Source of the DNA: Gemmobacter lanyuensis
Lineage (GTDB): Bacteria > Pseudomonadota > Alphaproteobacteria > Rhodobacterales > Rhodobacteraceae
Direction of reading: 5' to 3'
NCBI RefSeq assembly: GCF_014652355.1
Contig: NZ_BMYQ01000002.1
Span: 338,480 to 402,479, forward strand
DNA: 64,000 bases
The notes under the pieces are model-generated. The model was not told where the DNA came from, did no database searches, and worked only from the letters and a program-made list of their open reading frames with translations. The position numbers and the translations under genes are program-made. Position 1 is the first letter of the stretch, and each line of letters begins with the position of its first letter. This document shows positions 17,306 to 26,275 of the stretch, one piece after another.

Positions 17306-20300
17306 ATGACCCCGTTTTCCTGTTTCCTGATCGGGAATGAAACCCTGACCCGCGAATGCGGTGACATGCTGCTGGCCCGTGGCCATCAGATTGCTGCGCT
17401 GGTAACCCGCGCGGCAGAGCTGCGGGCCTGGGGGCAGGGGCGGGGGCTGGTGGTCATTGATCAGCGCCCGGGGTGGGAGGCGGATCTGCCGGGACCGGCC
17501 GATTGGCTGCTCTCGGTGGCGAACCTGTCGCTGGTGCCGCCTGCGGCGCTGGCACAGGCCACGCGGGGCGGGGTCAATTTTCACGATGGCCCCCTGCCGC
17601 GCCATGCCGGGCTGAATGCCCCGGTCTGGGCGCTGCTGGAAGGCGAAGTGGAGCATGGCATCACCTGGCATTTGATCACCCCCGGCGTGGATGAAGGCGA
17701 CATTCTGCTGCAACGCCGCTTTGCCATTCTGCCCGGTGATACGGCGCTGACGCTGAACACGCGCTGCTTTGAAACCGCGCTGGACAGCTTCCCCGACCTG
17801 CTGACCGCGCTGGAAAGCGGCGTGCCCGCACGGCAGGCGCAGGATTTCACGGCCCGCAGCCTGCATCTCCGGGCGGATCGGCCCGCCGGAGCCGGGCGGC
17901 TCGATTTCACGCAGGCGGCTGCGGATCTGGAGCGTCTGGTTCGTGCGCTGGATCATGGCACCTATTGGAACCCGCTGACCACCGCCAAGATCTGGGATGG
18001 CGCGCGGCATATCGTGGTGGGTGGGGCCGAGGTGGTGGCAGGCAGCGGCGTGCCGGGTCAGATCCTTGCCGCAACCGCCGAGGAAGTGACCGTGGCCTGC
18101 GGGCAGGGCGCGCTGCGTCTGACGCGGCTGACCTGCCAAAAGGGCTTTCCGGTGGATGCGACGCGCCTGCCCAACCCGCTGCCCAACCCCACGCCTGCCG
18201 AGGCGCTGGCCCTGACCGCGGCGCTGGCCGGTGTGGCCCCGACCGAGGGCGCCATGCGCAAAGCGCTGCTCGCGCTGAACCCTGCCGAGGTTCCGGGCGC
18301 CAGCGCCGCCACGGTGCCGGCCTTCTGGCAACAGGTGCCGGTCGCTTTGCCGTCGCTGGCGCTGGCTGCGTTGGCGGCGGTGCGGCTGTCGGGCAAGCCC
18401 GAGGCCGATCTGGCCTATGGCGCCGCCCATGCGACCGAGGGCATCCTGTCGGATTGGGTGCCGCTGACGGTGGAGGCCCAAGGACCCCTGCCCGAGGCGC
18501 TGGCCCGGACCGAGGCCGCGCTGCAGCGGGCCGAGGCCGCGCCGGCCTTTGCGCTTGATCTGCTGGCGCGGGATCGACGTCTGTTCGGGCTGCAACCGCC
18601 CGCCTTTGGCCTTGGTCTAGCGCCAGTGCCGGGCACGGTGGTCACGCTGACGCCGACTGCGCTGCACTTTGATGCAAGTCGTCTTACTGCCGATCAGGCG
18701 CAGGCGCTGGCGGCGCGGCTGATGGCCTTTGTCGCCGCCGCAACCGGCGATGCGCCGGTTGAAACCCTGCCCATCCTGACCGAGGCAGAGCGGATCGCGG
18801 CGCTGGAAGCGCCCAATCGCACCGCCAAAGCCTATGACGCCACGCTTTGCGTGCATCAGGCCTTTGAGGCGCAGGTCGCCCGCACGCCCGAGGCCACGGC
18901 CGTGGTGTTCGAGGGCCAGTCGCTGACCTATGCCCAGCTGAACGCCCGCGCCAATCAGGTGGCCCATGTGTTGATCGGCCTAGGGGTGCAGCCCGGAACG
19001 CTGGTGGGGCTGCATATGCGCCGCTCGCTCGACCTTCTGGTGGGGGCCCTGGCCATTCAGAAGGCCGGGGGCGCCTATGTGCCGATGGACCCGGCCTATC
19101 CTGCCGACCGCACCGCGCTTTATCTGGAAGACAGCGCCTGCCCGGTGGTGGTGACCGACAGCAGGCTTGCCGCGCAGCTGCCGCCGCATGGCGCGGCGGT
19201 GATCTGCCTTGATACCGACCCTCGCCTTGCGGGCGCCGGGGTTGAAAACCCGCAATCCGGCGTCAGTTCCGCGGATCTGGCCTATATGATCTATACCTCG
19301 GGCTCGACCGGGCGGCCCAAGGGCGTGATGGTCGAACATCGCAACGTGGCCAATTTCTTTGCGGGCATGGATGACCGTATCGACCATGCCGAAGGTGCGG
19401 TCTGGCTGGCGGTCACCTCGCTCTCCTTCGACATTTCGGTGCTGGAGCTGTTCTGGACGCTGGCCCGCGGCTTCAAGCTGGTGCTGACCAGCGACGAAAA
19501 CCGGGCGCTGGTGTCGAACGGGCGCATCACCTCGGCCAAGGGGATGGAGTTCTCGCTTTACTACTGGGGCAATGATGACGGGGCGGGGCCGAAGAAATAC
19601 GAATTGCTGCTGGAAGGTGCCAAATTCGCCGACCGTCACGGGTTCTGCGCGGTCTGGACGCCGGAACGTCACTTCCACGCCTTTGGCGGCCCCTATCCGA
19701 ACCCCGGCGTGACCGGGGCGGCCGTCGCGGCGGTGACGAAACGCATTGGGGTGCGGGCCGGGTCGGTCGTGCTGCCGCTGCATCACCCGGCGCGCGTGGC
19801 CGAAGATTGGGCGGTGATCGACAACCTGACCAACGGGCGCGCGGGCCTTGCGGTGGCCAGCGGCTGGCAGCCCGATGATTTCGTGTTGCGCCCCGAGAAT
19901 ACCCCGCCCGACAACCGCGCCGCCATGTTCGCCGGGATTGATCAGGTCCGCCGTCTGTGGCGGGGCGAGAGGGTCGATTTCCCGACCCGGACCGGCAGCT
20001 TCGGTGTGGTGACACAGCCGCGCCCTGTTTCGCCGGAGCTCGAGGTCTGGATCACCACGGCGGGCAACCCGGCCACCTGGCGCGAGGCGGGCGAGATTGG
20101 CGCCCATGTCCTGACCCACCTTCTGGGTCAGAGCATTGAGGAGGTCGCTGAAAAGATCCGCATCTATCATGCGGCGCTGCGCGGTGCGGGGCATGATCCG
20201 GCGCGCTTCAAGGTGACGCTGATGCTGCACACCTATGTCTGCCGCGACCGCGAACAGGCCCGGCGCGTGGCCGAAGGGCCGATGAAGGCCTATCTCGGCG

Positions 20301-21871
20301 CGGCGGTGGGGTTGGTCAAGCAATACGCCTGGGCCTTCCCCGCCTTCAAGAAGCCGCAAGGCATTGAAAAGCCGGAAGACATCGACCTGCGGACGCTGTC
20401 GGGGGAAGAAAGCGACGCGATCCTCGACTTCGCCTTCCAGCGGTATTTTGAGGATTCGGGCCTGTTTGGCACGGTGGATGATGCGCTGGCGCGGGTCGAA
20501 ACGCTCAAACGCATCGGTGTGACCGAGGTCGCCTGCCTGATCGATTATGGCATCGCCCCCGAGGTGGTGATGGAAGGGCTTTATCCCCTGGCCGAGGTGC
20601 TGCGTCGCGCCAATGCCGGGGCTGGCCCGGCCGAAGATGATTTCTCGATCGCCGCGCAGATCATCCGCCATGGGGTGACGCATCTGCAATGCACCCCCTC
20701 GATGGCGCGGATGATCCTGATGAATGACGAGGCGCAGATGGCGCTGGGGGAGGTGAAGACCCTGCTTCTGGGCGGTGAGGCGCTGCCCGGCGCCTTTGTC
20801 CGCGAGCTGCGTCGGGTGACGCAGGCGCGCATCCTGAACATGTATGGACCGACGGAAACGACGATCTGGTCCACGGTCGAAGAGGCCGGGGGGGATGAGG
20901 GCGTCTGCAATATCGGCACCCCTATCGCCAATACGCAGGTCTATGTGCTGGACGACCAGCAGCAACCCGTGCCGCCCGGTGTGGCGGGCGAGCTGTGGAT
21001 CGGCGGCGATGGCGTGACGCGCGGCTATTGGCAGCGCCCCGACCTGACGGCCGATCGCTTCCGCCCCGATCCCTTCACCGGGGCAGGGCGCGGGCGGATG
21101 TATCGCACCGGCGATCTGGTGCGGCTGCGGGGGGATGGCAAGCTCGATTACCTCGGGCGAAGCGACCATCAGGTCAAGCTGCGCGGCTATCGGATCGAGC
21201 TGGGCGAGATTGAAAGCACGCTGGAAACCCTGCCGGGCGTGACGCAGGCGGTGGTCTTGGCGCGCGAGGATCAGCCTGGCGATCTGCGGCTGGTGGCTTA
21301 CCTGACCGGGCCTGCGCGCGAAGCGACGCTGCGCCCTGCACTGGCCGCGCTGTTGCCCGAACATATGGTGCCTGCGCATTTCGTGACGCTGCCGTCTTTC
21401 CCGCTGACACCGAACCGCAAGGTGGACCGCAAGGCCCTGCCACCGCCGCAGGTGCAATCGGTGGAGGAGGTGACACCCGACCCCGCCCCGGCCGAGGGCG
21501 ATCTGCTGGCCCGGATCGCGGCCGTCTGGCAAAAGGTGCTGGGTGTGCCGAAGGTCGGGCCGCGCGACAATTTCTTTGCGCTGGGGGGCCATTCGCTGTT
21601 GGCGGTGCAGGCGCATCGGGAATTGCGCGACGGGTTGGGCCTGACGCGGCTGTCGATCACCGATATCTTCCGCTTCCCGGTCTTGTCGGCGCTGGCGGCC
21701 CATCTGGGCGATGCCCCGCGCCCCGCGCCGGCGCCCCCCGCTGCCCCGCGCGCGCCGGTGGTGGTGGCGCCGGTCGCACCGCCGCCGCTCGCCCCGGCGA
21801 ATGACCGGGCCGATGCGCGGGCCGAGGCGATGGCCCGCCGTCGGGCGTTGAGGGCTGGCCGCGATGGATGA
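17306..21871 (+). CDS. NRPS: formyltransferase - C remnant - adenylation split by luciferase-like monooxygenase - carrier
   Basis: ATG 17306 follows AAGGAG and is preferred to the open frame start at 17237. The 1521-residue protein begins with a formyltransferase domain (1-300) whose Asn91, His93 and Asp129 keep the spacing of methionyl-tRNA formyltransferase. Residues about 325-490 look like the end of a condensation domain without HHxxxDG. The adenylation domain starts near 495 (YTSGSTGRPKG at 663), is interrupted at 747-1098 by an FMN-dependent luciferase-like domain of the MupA/Atu3671 type, then resumes (YGPTET at 1180). A carrier with Ser1430 and a Pro/Ala-rich tail end the protein. Expected role: activate an amino acid, formylate it and oxidise it on the enzyme. 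No thioesterase is present. The next gene overlaps by 8 nt. Confidence 0.9.
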   Translation: MTPFSCFLIGNETLTRECGDMLLARGHQIAALVTRAAELRAWGQGRGLVVIDQRPGWEADLPGPADWLLSVANLSLVPPAALAQATRGGVNFHDGPLPRHAGLNAPVWALLEGEVEHGITWHLITPGVDEGDILLQRRFAILPGDTALTLNTRCFETALDSFPDLLTALESGVPARQAQDFTARSLHLRADRPAGAGRLDFTQAAADLERLVRALDHGTYWNPLTTAKIWDGARHIVVGGAEVVAGSGVPGQILAATAEEVTVACGQGALRLTRLTCQKGFPVDATRLPNPLPNPTPAEALALTAALAGVAPTEGAMRKALLALNPAEVPGASAATVPAFWQQVPVALPSLALAALAAVRLSGKPEADLAYGAAHATEGILSDWVPLTVEAQGPLPEALARTEAALQRAEAAPAFALDLLARDRRLFGLQPPAFGLGLAPVPGTVVTLTPTALHFDASRLTADQAQALAARLMAFVAAATGDAPVETLPILTEAERIAALEAPNRTAKAYDATLCVHQAFEAQVARTPEATAVVFEGQSLTYAQLNARANQVAHVLIGLGVQPGTLVGLHMRRSLDLLVGALAIQKAGGAYVPMDPAYPADRTALYLEDSACPVVVTDSRLAAQLPPHGAAVICLDTDPRLAGAGVENPQSGVSSADLAYMIYTSGSTGRPKGVMVEHRNVANFFAGMDDRIDHAEGAVWLAVTSLSFDISVLELFWTLARGFKLVLTSDENRALVSNGRITSAKGMEFSLYYWGNDDGAGPKKYELLLEGAKFADRHGFCAVWTPERHFHAFGGPYPNPGVTGAAVAAVTKRIGVRAGSVVLPLHHPARVAEDWAVIDNLTNGRAGLAVASGWQPDDFVLRPENTPPDNRAAMFAGIDQVRRLWRGERVDFPTRTGSFGVVTQPRPVSPELEVWITTAGNPATWREAGEIGAHVLTHLLGQSIEEVAEKIRIYHAALRGAGHDPARFKVTLMLHTYVCRDREQARRVAEGPMKAYLGAAVGLVKQYAWAFPAFKKPQGIEKPEDIDLRTLSGEESDAILDFAFQRYFEDSGLFGTVDDALARVETLKRIGVTEVACLIDYGIAPEVVMEGLYPLAEVLRRANAGAGPAEDDFSIAAQIIRHGVTHLQCTPSMARMILMNDEAQMALGEVKTLLLGGEALPGAFVRELRRVTQARILNMYGPTETTIWSTVEEAGGDEGVCNIGTPIANTQVYVLDDQQQPVPPGVAGELWIGGDGVTRGYWQRPDLTADRFRPDPFTGAGRGRMYRTGDLVRLRGDGKLDYLGRSDHQVKLRGYRIELGEIESTLETLPGVTQAVVLAREDQPGDLRLVAYLTGPAREATLRPALAALLPEHMVPAHFVTLPSFPLTPNRKVDRKALPPPQVQSVEEVTPDPAPAEGDLLARIAAVWQKVLGVPKVGPRDNFFALGGHSLLAVQAHRELRDGLGLTRLSITDIFRFPVLSALAAHLGDAPRPAPAPPAAPRAPVVVAPVAPPPLAPANDRADARAEAMARRRALRAGRDG

Positions 21872-22496
21872 TCTGGCCGCCCTTGCCCGCGCTGCGCGGG
21901 ATCTTCTGCCGCAGGGGCATGGCCTGGGCGTTACCGATCCGCGTGCGGCCCACCCCGCCTTTCCGGGCGAAACGGTCGCGGGGGTGGCCAAGCGGCAATC
22001 GGAATTCCGTGCAGGGCGCCATGCCGCGCGGGCGGCGCTGGCCGAACTGGGCCTGCCTGACCGCCCCATCCCCGCCGGGGCGGATCGCGCACCGATCTGG
22101 CCGCTGGGTCTGATCGGGTCGATCAGCCATAGCGACCGCCTTTGTCTGGCTGCCGTAGGTCGTGGGCGGGGCATCGGCGTTGATCTGGAACCCGCCGAAC
22201 CACTGGAGCCGCAGATCCATCGCATGATCCTGTCGCCCGAGGATCGCGGGTCCGAGGGCGCGGTGATCTCGGGCCTGGAGACCCGGCTGATCTTTTCCGC
22301 CAAGGAAGCCGCCTATAAGGCGCAATATCCGCTGTCGCGGCAGCTGTTTGATTTTCAGACGCTGGCCGTCACGGTGCAGGGGGATCGCTTCGAAGCGCGC
22401 TTCCGCCGTGACATTGCCCCATTTACCCCGCAGTCTGTGCTGCAAGGCCGCTGGGCGCAGGTGGCGGGGCATTTCCTCTGTGTCGTGGCGCTCTGA
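21864..22496 (+). CDS. 4'-phosphopantetheinyl transferase (EntD/Sfp type)
   Basis: The 210-residue protein has the family motifs in order: RHAARAALAELG (about 51-62), GLIGSISHSDRLC, the metal-binding GIGVDLEPAEPLEP (about 106-119) and FSAKEAAYKAQYP (about 144-156), where the KEAxYK sequence is diagnostic. It transfers the phosphopantetheine arm of CoA to carrier domains. Its start overlaps the NRPS end by 8 nt, so its likely clients are the carriers of the NRPS and PKS next to it. Length and motif order fit the EntD-like subgroup. Confidence 0.93.
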   Translation: MDDLAALARAARDLLPQGHGLGVTDPRAAHPAFPGETVAGVAKRQSEFRAGRHAARAALAELGLPDRPIPAGADRAPIWPLGLIGSISHSDRLCLAAVGRGRGIGVDLEPAEPLEPQIHRMILSPEDRGSEGAVISGLETRLIFSAKEAAYKAQYPLSRQLFDFQTLAVTVQGDRFEARFRRDIAPFTPQSVLQGRWAQVAGHFLCVVAL

Positions 22497-22532
22497 CCTT
22501 TTCGAGAGCGGCCGGTCACGGTATACAAAGGC

Positions 22533-23621
22533 ATGCGACAGACCCTGATCGAGATCTATGAGGCCCGCGTGGCCGAAGGCCGCCTGCGGCCCGACCCGGC
22601 ACAACATGCCGTGCTTCCCCTGCTGGAAAGCTTGCGCGGCTGGCTGGAACAGAACGCCGGGCGCAAGATCGGCCTGTTTGCGGGGCTTTTCGCCAAGCCG
22701 GTGGCACCCCCCAAGGGGCTTTACCTCTGGGGGGGCGTGGGGCGCGGCAAATCGATGGTCATGGACCTCTTTGTCGAACATCTGGACATGCCGCAAAAGC
22801 GGCGCGTGCATTTCCATGCCTTCATGCAGGAAATCCACAAGGGGATGCACGCCGCCCGGCAGCGGGGTGTGGATGATGCGCTGCGGCCCGTCGCCGATGC
22901 CGTGGCCAAGGAAATCCGCCTGCTTGCCTTTGATGAAATGCAGATCACCGACATCACCGATGCGATGATCGTGGGGCGGCTGTTTCAGATGCTGATGGAT
23001 CAGGGGGTGGTCATCGTCACCACCTCGAACCGCCCGCCCGAGGATCTGTACAAGAACGGCCTCAACCGCGCGCTGTTTCTGCCCTTCATCGATTTCCTGC
23101 GCGACAAGCTGATCGTGCATGAGCTGGAAAGCCCGAATGACTATCGCCAGCACCGGCTGCAGGGGGCGCAGGTCTATTTCCATCCGGCGGGCAAGGTGGG
23201 GCGGGCGATCAACGACATCTGGGCCGATCTGTCCGGCGGCACCGTGGGCGAGGTTCTGCGCCTGCCGGTGAATGGGCGCGAGGTCGAGCTGCCGCATTTC
23301 GCCAATGGCGTGGCCCGCGCGACCTTCTGGGATCTCTGCGCCCGGCCTTTGGGCGCTGCGGATTACCTGGCCATCGCACAGGCGGTCAAAGTCTTGATCC
23401 TTGAGGATATTCCGCAACTTTCAGCCTCAAACTACAATGAGGCCAAGCGGTTTGTGACGCTGATTGATGCGCTGTACGAAGGCAAGGTCCGGCTCATCTG
23501 TTCGGCGGCCGATGTGCCGGAACGGCTTTACACCGAAGGCACCGGCGCGTTTGAGTTTGAGCGCACAGCCAGCCGCCTTCGGGAAATGCAGGATGCCGCC
23601 TGGGGTCAGGACCGGGCCTGA
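22533..23621 (+). CDS. zapE: Cell division protein ZapE (AFG1-like ATPase)
   Basis: The 362-residue protein is an AFG1/ZapE P-loop ATPase. LYLWGGVGRGKSMVMDLF places the Walker A at residues 67-74, followed by RRVHFHAFMQEIH, a Walker B in LLAFDEMQITDITDAMI and the sensor-like VVIVTTSNRPPEDLYKNGLNR. ZapE acts at the Z-ring in Gram-negative bacteria and AFG1 relatives act in membrane protein quality control. It stands alone after the PPTase gene (36 nt gap) and has no visible link to the metabolite genes. Confidence 0.93.
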   Translation: MRQTLIEIYEARVAEGRLRPDPAQHAVLPLLESLRGWLEQNAGRKIGLFAGLFAKPVAPPKGLYLWGGVGRGKSMVMDLFVEHLDMPQKRRVHFHAFMQEIHKGMHAARQRGVDDALRPVADAVAKEIRLLAFDEMQITDITDAMIVGRLFQMLMDQGVVIVTTSNRPPEDLYKNGLNRALFLPFIDFLRDKLIVHELESPNDYRQHRLQGAQVYFHPAGKVGRAINDIWADLSGGTVGEVLRLPVNGREVELPHFANGVARATFWDLCARPLGAADYLAIAQAVKVLILEDIPQLSASNYNEAKRFVTLIDALYEGKVRLICSAADVPERLYTEGTGAFEFERTASRLREMQDAAWGQDRA

Positions 23622-23634
23622 CCCGCCGTGCCTC

Positions 23635-23652
23635 GCCCCCCGGACCGGGGGC
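23635..23652. terminator. GC-rich hairpin between convergent zapE and carbonic anhydrase genes
   Basis: GCCCCC (23635-23640) pairs with GGGGGC (23647-23652) around a 6-nt loop in the 38-nt gap between the two convergent genes. There is no clear T-run, so its use as a bidirectional terminator is only likely from position. Confidence 0.45.
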
Positions 23653-23659
23653 CATCGTG

Positions 23660-24307
23660 TCAGACCCCGACGAAGCCTTTGCTGGCGCCGTCGTATTGTT
23701 CCAGCACGCCTTCGCCGATGTTGTTCCACAGCCCGTGCAGCGTCAGGTCTTCGGCCTCGACTGCCGCGCGCACGAAGGGGAAGGTCATCAGGTTCTCAAG
23801 GCTGACCATGACCGCCTCTTTCTCCAACGCGGCAGCGCGGTCGGCGTCGGGCAGATGGGCGATGCGCTCATAGCCGGGGCGCAGGATATCCATCCAGCGG
23901 CCCACGAAGCTGGTTTTTTCCAGCAGGTGCGGGGCATTGCCGGAACACATGTCGTCGCAGCCCTTGACGCCCCCGCAGTTGGAATGGCCGATCACGATGA
24001 GATGTGCGACCTTGAGCGCCGTGACCGCATATTCCACCGCGGCCGAGGTGCCGTGATTGCCGCCATCGGGGCTATAGGGTGGCACGAGTCCTGCAATATT
24101 GCGGTGAATGAAGAACTCGCCCTCATCGGCCCCGAAGATCGAGGTGACATGAACCCGGGAATCGCAGCACGAAATGATCATGGCGCGCGGGTGCTGACCC
24201 AGCTCTGCCAGTCGCCGATACCAGGCCTTATTGTCATGGTAGGTGGTGGCGCGGAAACCGTTGTAGCGGCTGACCAGATAGTTGGGCAGCGGTCTGGCGT
24301 GGTCCAT
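23660..24307 (-). CDS. Beta-class carbonic anhydrase
   Basis: With the start at ATG 24307, which has GGAGGA 6 nt upstream, the product is 215 residues, the normal size for the class. The zinc ligands are visible: Cys47 in SCCDSRV with the Asp49-Arg51 dyad, and His108 and Cys111 in IGHSNCGG. HRNIAGLVPPY and the GNHGTSAAVEYAV region are also typical. It interconverts CO2 and bicarbonate in the cytoplasm. The upstream in-frame extension to 24451 lacks a good ribosome binding site and resembles leader sequence. Confidence 0.93.
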   Translation of the reverse strand: MDHARPLPNYLVSRYNGFRATTYHDNKAWYRRLAELGQHPRAMIISCCDSRVHVTSIFGADEGEFFIHRNIAGLVPPYSPDGGNHGTSAAVEYAVTALKVAHLIVIGHSNCGGVKGCDDMCSGNAPHLLEKTSFVGRWMDILRPGYERIAHLPDADRAAALEKEAVMVSLENLMTFPFVRAAVEAEDLTLHGLWNNIGEGVLEQYDGASKGFVGV

Positions 24308-24450
24308 CGAGTCCTCCGTCAGGCAGATTGCGCCCGTGATAGGGTGCAATCGCAGAAAATTCGAGCGGTTTCTTCGCCCGGCGGCAACGAATTCTTCAGC
24401 CTGCCGTTTCAGCATGGCGGACGGGTGAATCCAGTGGGTTGGGTGTGACA

Positions 24451-24834
24451 ATGATGAAAAGGGTAACGGTCTTGCGACCGAAGGATCAGCTGCGCCAGAA
24501 CGCCGAACCGGTCGCGGCGCTTTACCGGGATCTCGGCACCGCGCAGGCGGAACAGATCATCATGCGGGTTCTGGGGGAACTCGCACTGACCATGTCGGGG
24601 CTTGCAGCACAGGTCCGCGCACATGAAATGCAGGATCTGGCACGACCGCTGCGGCGTCTGCAGCGCATGTCGGATCAGTTGGGGTTGATCAGCCTCGCGC
24701 AGGTTGCGGGGGATTTGCGGCTCTGTCTTGATCGGCGTGACGACACGGCCTTTGCCGCAATCTGGGCGCGGCTGCTGCGGGTGGCGGAACGGTCCCTGGT
24801 GATTGATCGCAATTTGCTGGACCAGTCGGTTTGA
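24451..24834 (+). CDS. Conserved-looking helical protein, possible degenerate Hpt domain
   Basis: A protein of about 127 residues starting at ATG 24451 or 24454 (the frame opens at a GTG at 24439). It is predicted mostly helical: AEPVAALYRDLGTAQAEQIIMRVLGELAL, then LAAQVRAHEMQDLARPLRRLQRMSDQLGL and two more helices. The length and four-helix pattern recall histidine phosphotransfer domains, with AHEMQDLARPLRRL where the phosphohistidine helix would be, but the usual HxLKGxA motif is absent. I do not assign a function. It reads toward the aminopeptidase gene, 64 nt away. Confidence 0.6.
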   Translation: MMKRVTVLRPKDQLRQNAEPVAALYRDLGTAQAEQIIMRVLGELALTMSGLAAQVRAHEMQDLARPLRRLQRMSDQLGLISLAQVAGDLRLCLDRRDDTAFAAIWARLLRVAERSLVIDRNLLDQSV

Positions 24835-24898
24835 CGCGGCGGGCCTTGCGGGTGGCAGTGAATGGGCTAGGCTCTGCCCATTCCGAAGGAGACCCGTG

Positions 24899-26275
24899 AT
24901 GACCCCCAGCTTCGCCGACCCCGCCAGCCCCTCGCGCCCGCTTTATGTTGTGCCGCAAGACGGGCTTGAGGGCTGGTTGGACAGCCTTCCGGTCGAAACC
25001 GCCGTTTGGCTGCGCGACAGCGCCTTTGCCGCCGCCCTGGGCGAGGTGGCGCTGCTGCCGGGGGCCGGGGGCACCGTGGAGGGCGCCGTCATCGGCCACG
25101 GCACCGCCAAGGCCCGCGCCCGCACGCGGTTCGGCCTGTCCAAGGCGGTTGCGGCCCTGCCGGCGGGTGATTGGCATTTTGTGGGCCTTCCGGCCGAAAC
25201 GGCGACCGAGGCCGCCTTGGGCTGGCTGCTCGCCCAATACCGATTTGACCGCTACAAACCCGCGGCCAAGGTGCTGCCCGGCCTGAAATGCCCGGATGGC
25301 GTGGATGAGGCGCGTGTTCTGGCCATGGCCGCGGGGGAATATCTGACCCGTGATCTGATCAACACCCCCGCGCAAGACCTCGGCCCGGCAGAGTTGGAGG
25401 CGGCGTTCCTCTCGCAGGCCGAACGCTTTGGCGCCGCGACGCAGGTCATCTCCGGCCCTGATCTGGAACACGATTTCCCGATGATCCATGCCGTGGGCAA
25501 GGGATCGGACCGCGCGCCGCGCCTGTTGTCTCTGCGCTGGGGTAGCCATGGGCCAAGCCTGACACTGGTGGGCAAGGGGGTCTGCTTCGACACGGGCGGG
25601 CTGAACCTCAAGCCCTCCTCCGGCATGCAGCTGATGAAAAAGGACATGGGCGGGGCCGCCACGGTGATGGGGCTGGCGCAGATGATCATGGCGCTGAACC
25701 TGCCCCTGCGGCTGCGTGTCATCGTGCCGGCGGTGGAAAACAGTGTCTCGGGCCGGTCGATGCGCCCGAAAGACATCCTCCGCTCGCGCAAGGGGCTGAC
25801 GGTTGAGGTCAATGATACCGATGCCGAGGGGCGGCTTGTGCTGGGCGATGCGCTGGCCTGGGCGGCCGAGGAATGCCCCGAGGTGCTGATCTCCATGGCC
25901 ACCCTGACGGGGGCGGCGCGCGTGGCGGTGGGGCCCGATCTTGCGCCCTATTATACCGATGATGCCGCCATGGCCCACGCGTTGGAGGCCGGGGCCGCGG
26001 CGGGCGCCGATCCGGTCTGGCGCCTGCCCTTCCATGACGCCTATGAACCCGTGATCGAACCGGGAATTGCCGATCTCGACAATGCGCCGGGCTATGGCTT
26101 TGCCGGGTCGATCACAGCCGCGCTCTTCCTGCGCCGCTTTGCCGATCATCCGCGCTACATGCATTTCGATATCTATGGCCATACGCCGTCGGATGCCCCT
26201 GCCCGTCCCAAGGGGGGCGTGGGGCAGGGCGCCCGGGCGCTGCTTCTGGCCTTGCCCGAGATGCTGGGCCTCTGA
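24899..26275 (+). CDS. Leucyl aminopeptidase family protein (M17)
   Basis: The ATG at 24899 follows GAAGGAGA and gives 458 residues. The C-terminal half is a clear M17 catalytic domain: VGKGVCFDTGGLNLKPS with Lys226 and the metal-binding Asp, MKKDMGGAATVMG, and the signature NDTDAEGRLVLGDAL at 305-319. Two metal ions and a bicarbonate site hydrolyse N-terminal residues of peptides. The N-terminal third is more divergent, as usual. The stop overlaps the start of the NlpC/P60 gene (ATGA), so the two peptidases are cotranscribed and may act in recycling of murein peptides; that link is inference. Confidence 0.93.
   Translation: MTPSFADPASPSRPLYVVPQDGLEGWLDSLPVETAVWLRDSAFAAALGEVALLPGAGGTVEGAVIGHGTAKARARTRFGLSKAVAALPAGDWHFVGLPAETATEAALGWLLAQYRFDRYKPAAKVLPGLKCPDGVDEARVLAMAAGEYLTRDLINTPAQDLGPAELEAAFLSQAERFGAATQVISGPDLEHDFPMIHAVGKGSDRAPRLLSLRWGSHGPSLTLVGKGVCFDTGGLNLKPSSGMQLMKKDMGGAATVMGLAQMIMALNLPLRLRVIVPAVENSVSGRSMRPKDILRSRKGLTVEVNDTDAEGRLVLGDALAWAAEECPEVLISMATLTGAARVAVGPDLAPYYTDDAAMAHALEAGAAAGADPVWRLPFHDAYEPVIEPGIADLDNAPGYGFAGSITAALFLRRFADHPRYMHFDIYGHTPSDAPARPKGGVGQGARALLLALPEMLGL

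Noticed and set aside
18980..22303. 1107-codon minus-strand open frame opposite the NRPS and PPTase
   Set aside because: Same artefact; both plus-strand genes have unambiguous motifs and ribosome binding sites.
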